From the NCBI RefSeq assembly GCF_009733595.1, contig NZ_WOFH01000002.1, forward strand, positions 310,001-374,000: a DNA stretch of 64,000 nt. The letters are read 5' to 3'. Made by a program: the position numbers and the translations under genes. Shown here piece by piece: positions 61,691 to 64,000 of the stretch. The first letter of the stretch is position 1. Each line of letters starts with the position of its first letter. This DNA is from Actinomadura litoris (GTDB lineage Bacteria > Actinomycetota > Actinomycetes > Streptosporangiales > Streptosporangiaceae). A model generated the notes under the pieces. That model saw only the letters and a program-made list of their open reading frames with translations, did not search any database and had not been told where the DNA came from.

Positions 61691-63199
61691 ATGGCCTGGA
61701 TGGCGCAGTTATCGGAGCGGGGCCGGCAGCGCCACGGTGAGCGCGTCGCGGTCGTCGACGGCGACCGGCGCGTCACCTACGCGGAGCTGGACCGCCGGAC
61801 CGACGGCCTGGCCGCCGCGTTCGACGCGATGGGCGTCGGACGCGGCCACCGGGTCGCGGTCCTCTCGCACAACCGCCTTGAGGTGCTGGAGACCTACTTC
61901 GCGCTCGGCAAGCTCGGGGCGGCGGCGGTCCCCGTCCACTACGGCGCGGTGCCGGACGAGGTGGCCGCGATCGCCGGCGGGTGCGAGACCTCGGTCATCG
62001 CGGGCGAGGAGGAGCTGCTGGGAAGGCTCGCCCACCCGCCCGGCCGCGCCGTGCTCGCGTTCGAGGGCGACCGGTACCGGGAGGCCGCCGCGAGCGGGGA
62101 GCGGCCGCCCCCGCGCGACGTCCCCGACGACGAGCTGATGTTCATCCTGCACACCTCGGCGACGACGGGCCGCCCGAAGGGCGTCTGCGTCGACCACCGG
62201 TCGCTGCGGTCGGTGGCGACGGGGTACCTGGCCGACGTCGAACCCGGCCGCGGCGTCGTGTTCCTCCAGTGCGGCCCCCTGTCGCACGGGGCGATGGTGC
62301 TGCCGCTCGCCTACATGGCGACCGGCGCGACCGTCGTCCTCATGCGCATGTTCAGCCCGCCCGAATGCCTCGCCACGATCCGCCGGACGGAGGCGACGCA
62401 CCTGTTCCTGGTGCCGGAGATGCTGCGGTTCATCCTGCAGGCGGCGAAGCGCTCGCCGGTGGACCTGCCCAGCCTGCGGGAGGTCATCTACGCGGCGGCG
62501 CCGATGCCGCGCCCGCTGCTCCTGGAGGCGCACGCGGCGCTCGGATGCGGGTTCCGCCAGGTCTACGGCATCACCGAGGGCGGGGGACCGGTGGCGACCC
62601 TCGCCCCGTCCGAGCACGACTACGCGCCGGGAGAGCCCGCGGGCGCGGGCGCCTCGGTCGGCCGGGCGATCATGGGCACGGTCGTGGAGCGCCGCGACGG
62701 CGGCGAGCTGTGGGTGCGCGGCCCGGGCCGGATGCGCGGGTACTGGAACGACCCCGCCGCCACCGAGGAGGCCGTGCGCGACGGCTGGGTGCGCACGGGC
62801 GACCTCGGCACGGTGGACGAGCACGGCTACGTCCACCTCGCCGGGCGGGTGAAGGACGTGATCAACCGCGGCGGGCAGAAGGTCTTCCCGGCGGAGGTCG
62901 AGCGCGTGCTGCTCGGCCACCCCGGGGTGCGCGAGGCGTGCGTCGTCGGCGTCCCGAGCGAGGAGTGGGGCGAGCTGCCGTTCGCCTACGTCGTCGCCCC
63001 CGACGGCGCCGATGCCGCCGAGGAGTTCGTCGCCTCGCTCAAGGACCTGGTCCGCGAGCGGCTCGCCCGGTACAAGCGCCCGGTCGGATTCGAGGTCGTC
63101 GGGGAGCTGCCTCGCAACCCCGCGGGCAAGGTGACCCGGCGGCACCTTCGCACGCAAGCGGCGCGCCGCGCCGCCGAGCCCGCCGGCCCCCGCTCGTGA
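61691..63199 (+). CDS. AMP-dependent acyl/aryl ligase
   Basis: A 502-residue ANL-superfamily enzyme. The P-loop-like motif is HTSATTGRPKGVC with Ala for the usual Gly; YGITEGGGP, TGDLGTVDEHGYVHLAGR and the C-terminal catalytic Lys in NPAGKVTRRHL follow. It adenylates a carboxylic acid and transfers it to CoA or a carrier protein. The next gene begins with an ACP domain, so loading of (chloro)anthranilate onto that ACP is the favoured role (inference). Confidence 0.87.
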   Translation: MAWMAQLSERGRQRHGERVAVVDGDRRVTYAELDRRTDGLAAAFDAMGVGRGHRVAVLSHNRLEVLETYFALGKLGAAAVPVHYGAVPDEVAAIAGGCETSVIAGEEELLGRLAHPPGRAVLAFEGDRYREAAASGERPPPRDVPDDELMFILHTSATTGRPKGVCVDHRSLRSVATGYLADVEPGRGVVFLQCGPLSHGAMVLPLAYMATGATVVLMRMFSPPECLATIRRTEATHLFLVPEMLRFILQAAKRSPVDLPSLREVIYAAAPMPRPLLLEAHAALGCGFRQVYGITEGGGPVATLAPSEHDYAPGEPAGAGASVGRAIMGTVVERRDGGELWVRGPGRMRGYWNDPAATEEAVRDGWVRTGDLGTVDEHGYVHLAGRVKDVINRGGQKVFPAEVERVLLGHPGVREACVVGVPSEEWGELPFAYVVAPDGADAAEEFVASLKDLVRERLARYKRPVGFEVVGELPRNPAGKVTRRHLRTQAARRAAEPAGPRS

Positions 63200-63210
63200 C
63201 AGGAGGATCC

Positions 63211-64000
63211 ATGAGCACGAAAGGCGCCGAACTCGACCACGTCCTCGACCGCCTTCGAGCGCTGCTGCGGGAGGTCTGGGACGAGCATCCCGCCGACCTC
63301 CCGGTGGACGGCGACGCGACGCTGCTGAGCCTCGGCGTCGACTCGCTGACGCTGGTGTCGCTGCTCGACCGGGTGGAGGCGGAGTTCCACACCGCGTGGG
63401 ACCCCGACGACCCGCCCGGCGCCTACAGCTCGCTGCGCTCCATCGCGGTCGCGGCCTCGCCCGCCGCACCGCCCGCGGCACCGCCCGCCATGCCGCCCAC
63501 CGGGCCGCCGCTCGCGTCCGGGCTCGCCGCGTCCGGGCTCGCCGCGTCCGGGCGCCGCCATGTCGCGGTCGAGGACTACCGGTCGCTGATGAGCTCGTTC
63601 CCGACCGGCGTCGCGGTCGTGACCGGCGTCGGCGCGGACATGCTGCCGCGCGGCGCCACCTGCTCCGCGCTGTGCAGCGTCACGCTCGCGCCGCCGACCC
63701 TGCTGGTGTGCCTGAAGACCGGGAGCACCACGCTGGAGGCGATCGCGGCGCGGCGGAGCTTCGCGGTCAACCTGCTGAACGCCGGGGCCCGCCGGACCGC
63801 CGAGGTCTTCGCCTCCCCGGTGGCCGACCGGTTCGCCCACGTCGGCTGGCGGCCGACGGGGGCGGAGGGGCTGCCGTGGCTGGAGCGCGACACCCTCGCC
63901 GTGGCCGAGTGCGCGGTGGTCGGGACGTTCGCCGTCGGCGACCACACGGCGGTGCTCGGCGAGGTCGTCGGCGCCGAGATCCTGCCCGGCGAACCGCTGC
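63211..64000 (+). CDS. Acyl carrier protein fused to flavin reductase (3' end outside window)
   Basis: The frame is open to the window edge (263 codons seen) from ATG 63211, which follows AGGAGG. Residues about 5-90 are an acyl carrier protein with Ser45 in LGVDSLTL as the phosphopantetheine site. A Pro/Ala-rich linker with a repeated LAASG unit, encoded by a 15-bp tandem repeat at 63520-63549, joins it to a flavin reductase domain from about residue 122: YRSLMSSFPTGVAVVTG, then GATCSALCSVTLAPPTLLVCL and FAVNLLNAG. The reductase would supply FADH2 to the halogenase or another flavin enzyme. The fusion is unusual. Confidence 0.87.
   Translation, partial: MSTKGAELDHVLDRLRALLREVWDEHPADLPVDGDATLLSLGVDSLTLVSLLDRVEAEFHTAWDPDDPPGAYSSLRSIAVAASPAAPPAAPPAMPPTGPPLASGLAASGLAASGRRHVAVEDYRSLMSSFPTGVAVVTGVGADMLPRGATCSALCSVTLAPPTLLVCLKTGSTTLEAIAARRSFAVNLLNAGARRTAEVFASPVADRFAHVGWRPTGAEGLPWLERDTLAVAECAVVGTFAVGDHTAVLGEVVGAEILPGEPL

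Overview
The window is chromosomal DNA of a high-GC actinomycete. The paired DUF5753/DUF397 genes, SARP-NB-ARC regulator, ROK and FCD-type GntR repressors, Tat-exported PhoD, kynurenine-type secondary metabolism and many 1-4 nt gene overlaps fit a Streptomyces- or Actinomadura-like organism. This is inferred from gene style; no rRNA or other taxonomic marker is present.

Layout. 1-2420: end of manA and small genes. 2460-2900: a leader-peptide/hairpin structure followed by tRNA-Ser, an Arg-type tRNA and tRNA-His. 2997-11507: a secreted GH3 glycosidase, then a leftward operon (Gfo/Idh oxidoreductase, sugar-binding lipoprotein, PhoD phosphatase, secreted Fn3/CBM-like protein) divergent from a ROK repressor, with a 25-bp palindrome between them. 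11819-12408: a small toxin-antitoxin-like pair. 12470-16675: pyruvate dehydrogenase E1alpha/E1beta/E2 operon with a divergent GntR repressor. 16701-19603: second GntR, NRAMP-like transporter and DUF1445 protein. 19588-23210: SARP regulator and MFS exporter. 22971-27755: an alpha-glucoside ABC importer with GH13 alpha-glucosidase. 28007-34806: a cluster of nine genes joining pterin/pyrimidine-type enzymes (GTP cyclohydrolase II variant, PTPS-like protein, creatininase/ArfB-like amidohydrolase) to lipid and glycan enzymes. 34995-37244: HAD-like pseudoenzyme, anti-sigma-type ATPase, DUF5753/DUF397 pair.

37241 to the window end is a biosynthetic gene cluster. It encodes a GGPP synthase, a UbiA-family enzyme, a squalene-hopene-cyclase-like type II terpene cyclase without a DXDD motif, a flavin monooxygenase, two P450s with a ferredoxin and a TauD dioxygenase. 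Beside these lie a RebH-like tryptophan halogenase, tryptophan 2,3-dioxygenase, kynurenine formamidase and kynureninase, which together would give a chloroanthranilate. An AMP-dependent ligase, an ACP fused to a flavin reductase and a PapA-like acyltransferase could attach it. Sugar-type tailoring genes (GT1, 3,5-epimerase, Gfo/Idh ketoreductase, MycE-type O-methyltransferase) and a two-domain methyltransferase complete the visible part. The inferred product is a chloroanthranilate-decorated, oxidised and possibly glycosylated diterpenoid, related in logic to the tiancilactones (recalled from memory). Two paralogous methyltransferase genes, at 38532 and 60836, share one promoter/operator design and are both predicted to give leaderless transcripts.

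The most unusual observations are the tRNA attenuator-like locus, the GTP cyclohydrolase variant plus ArfB-like enzyme in a lipid-type cluster, the ACP-flavin reductase fusion, and the shared leaderless promoter/operator module.
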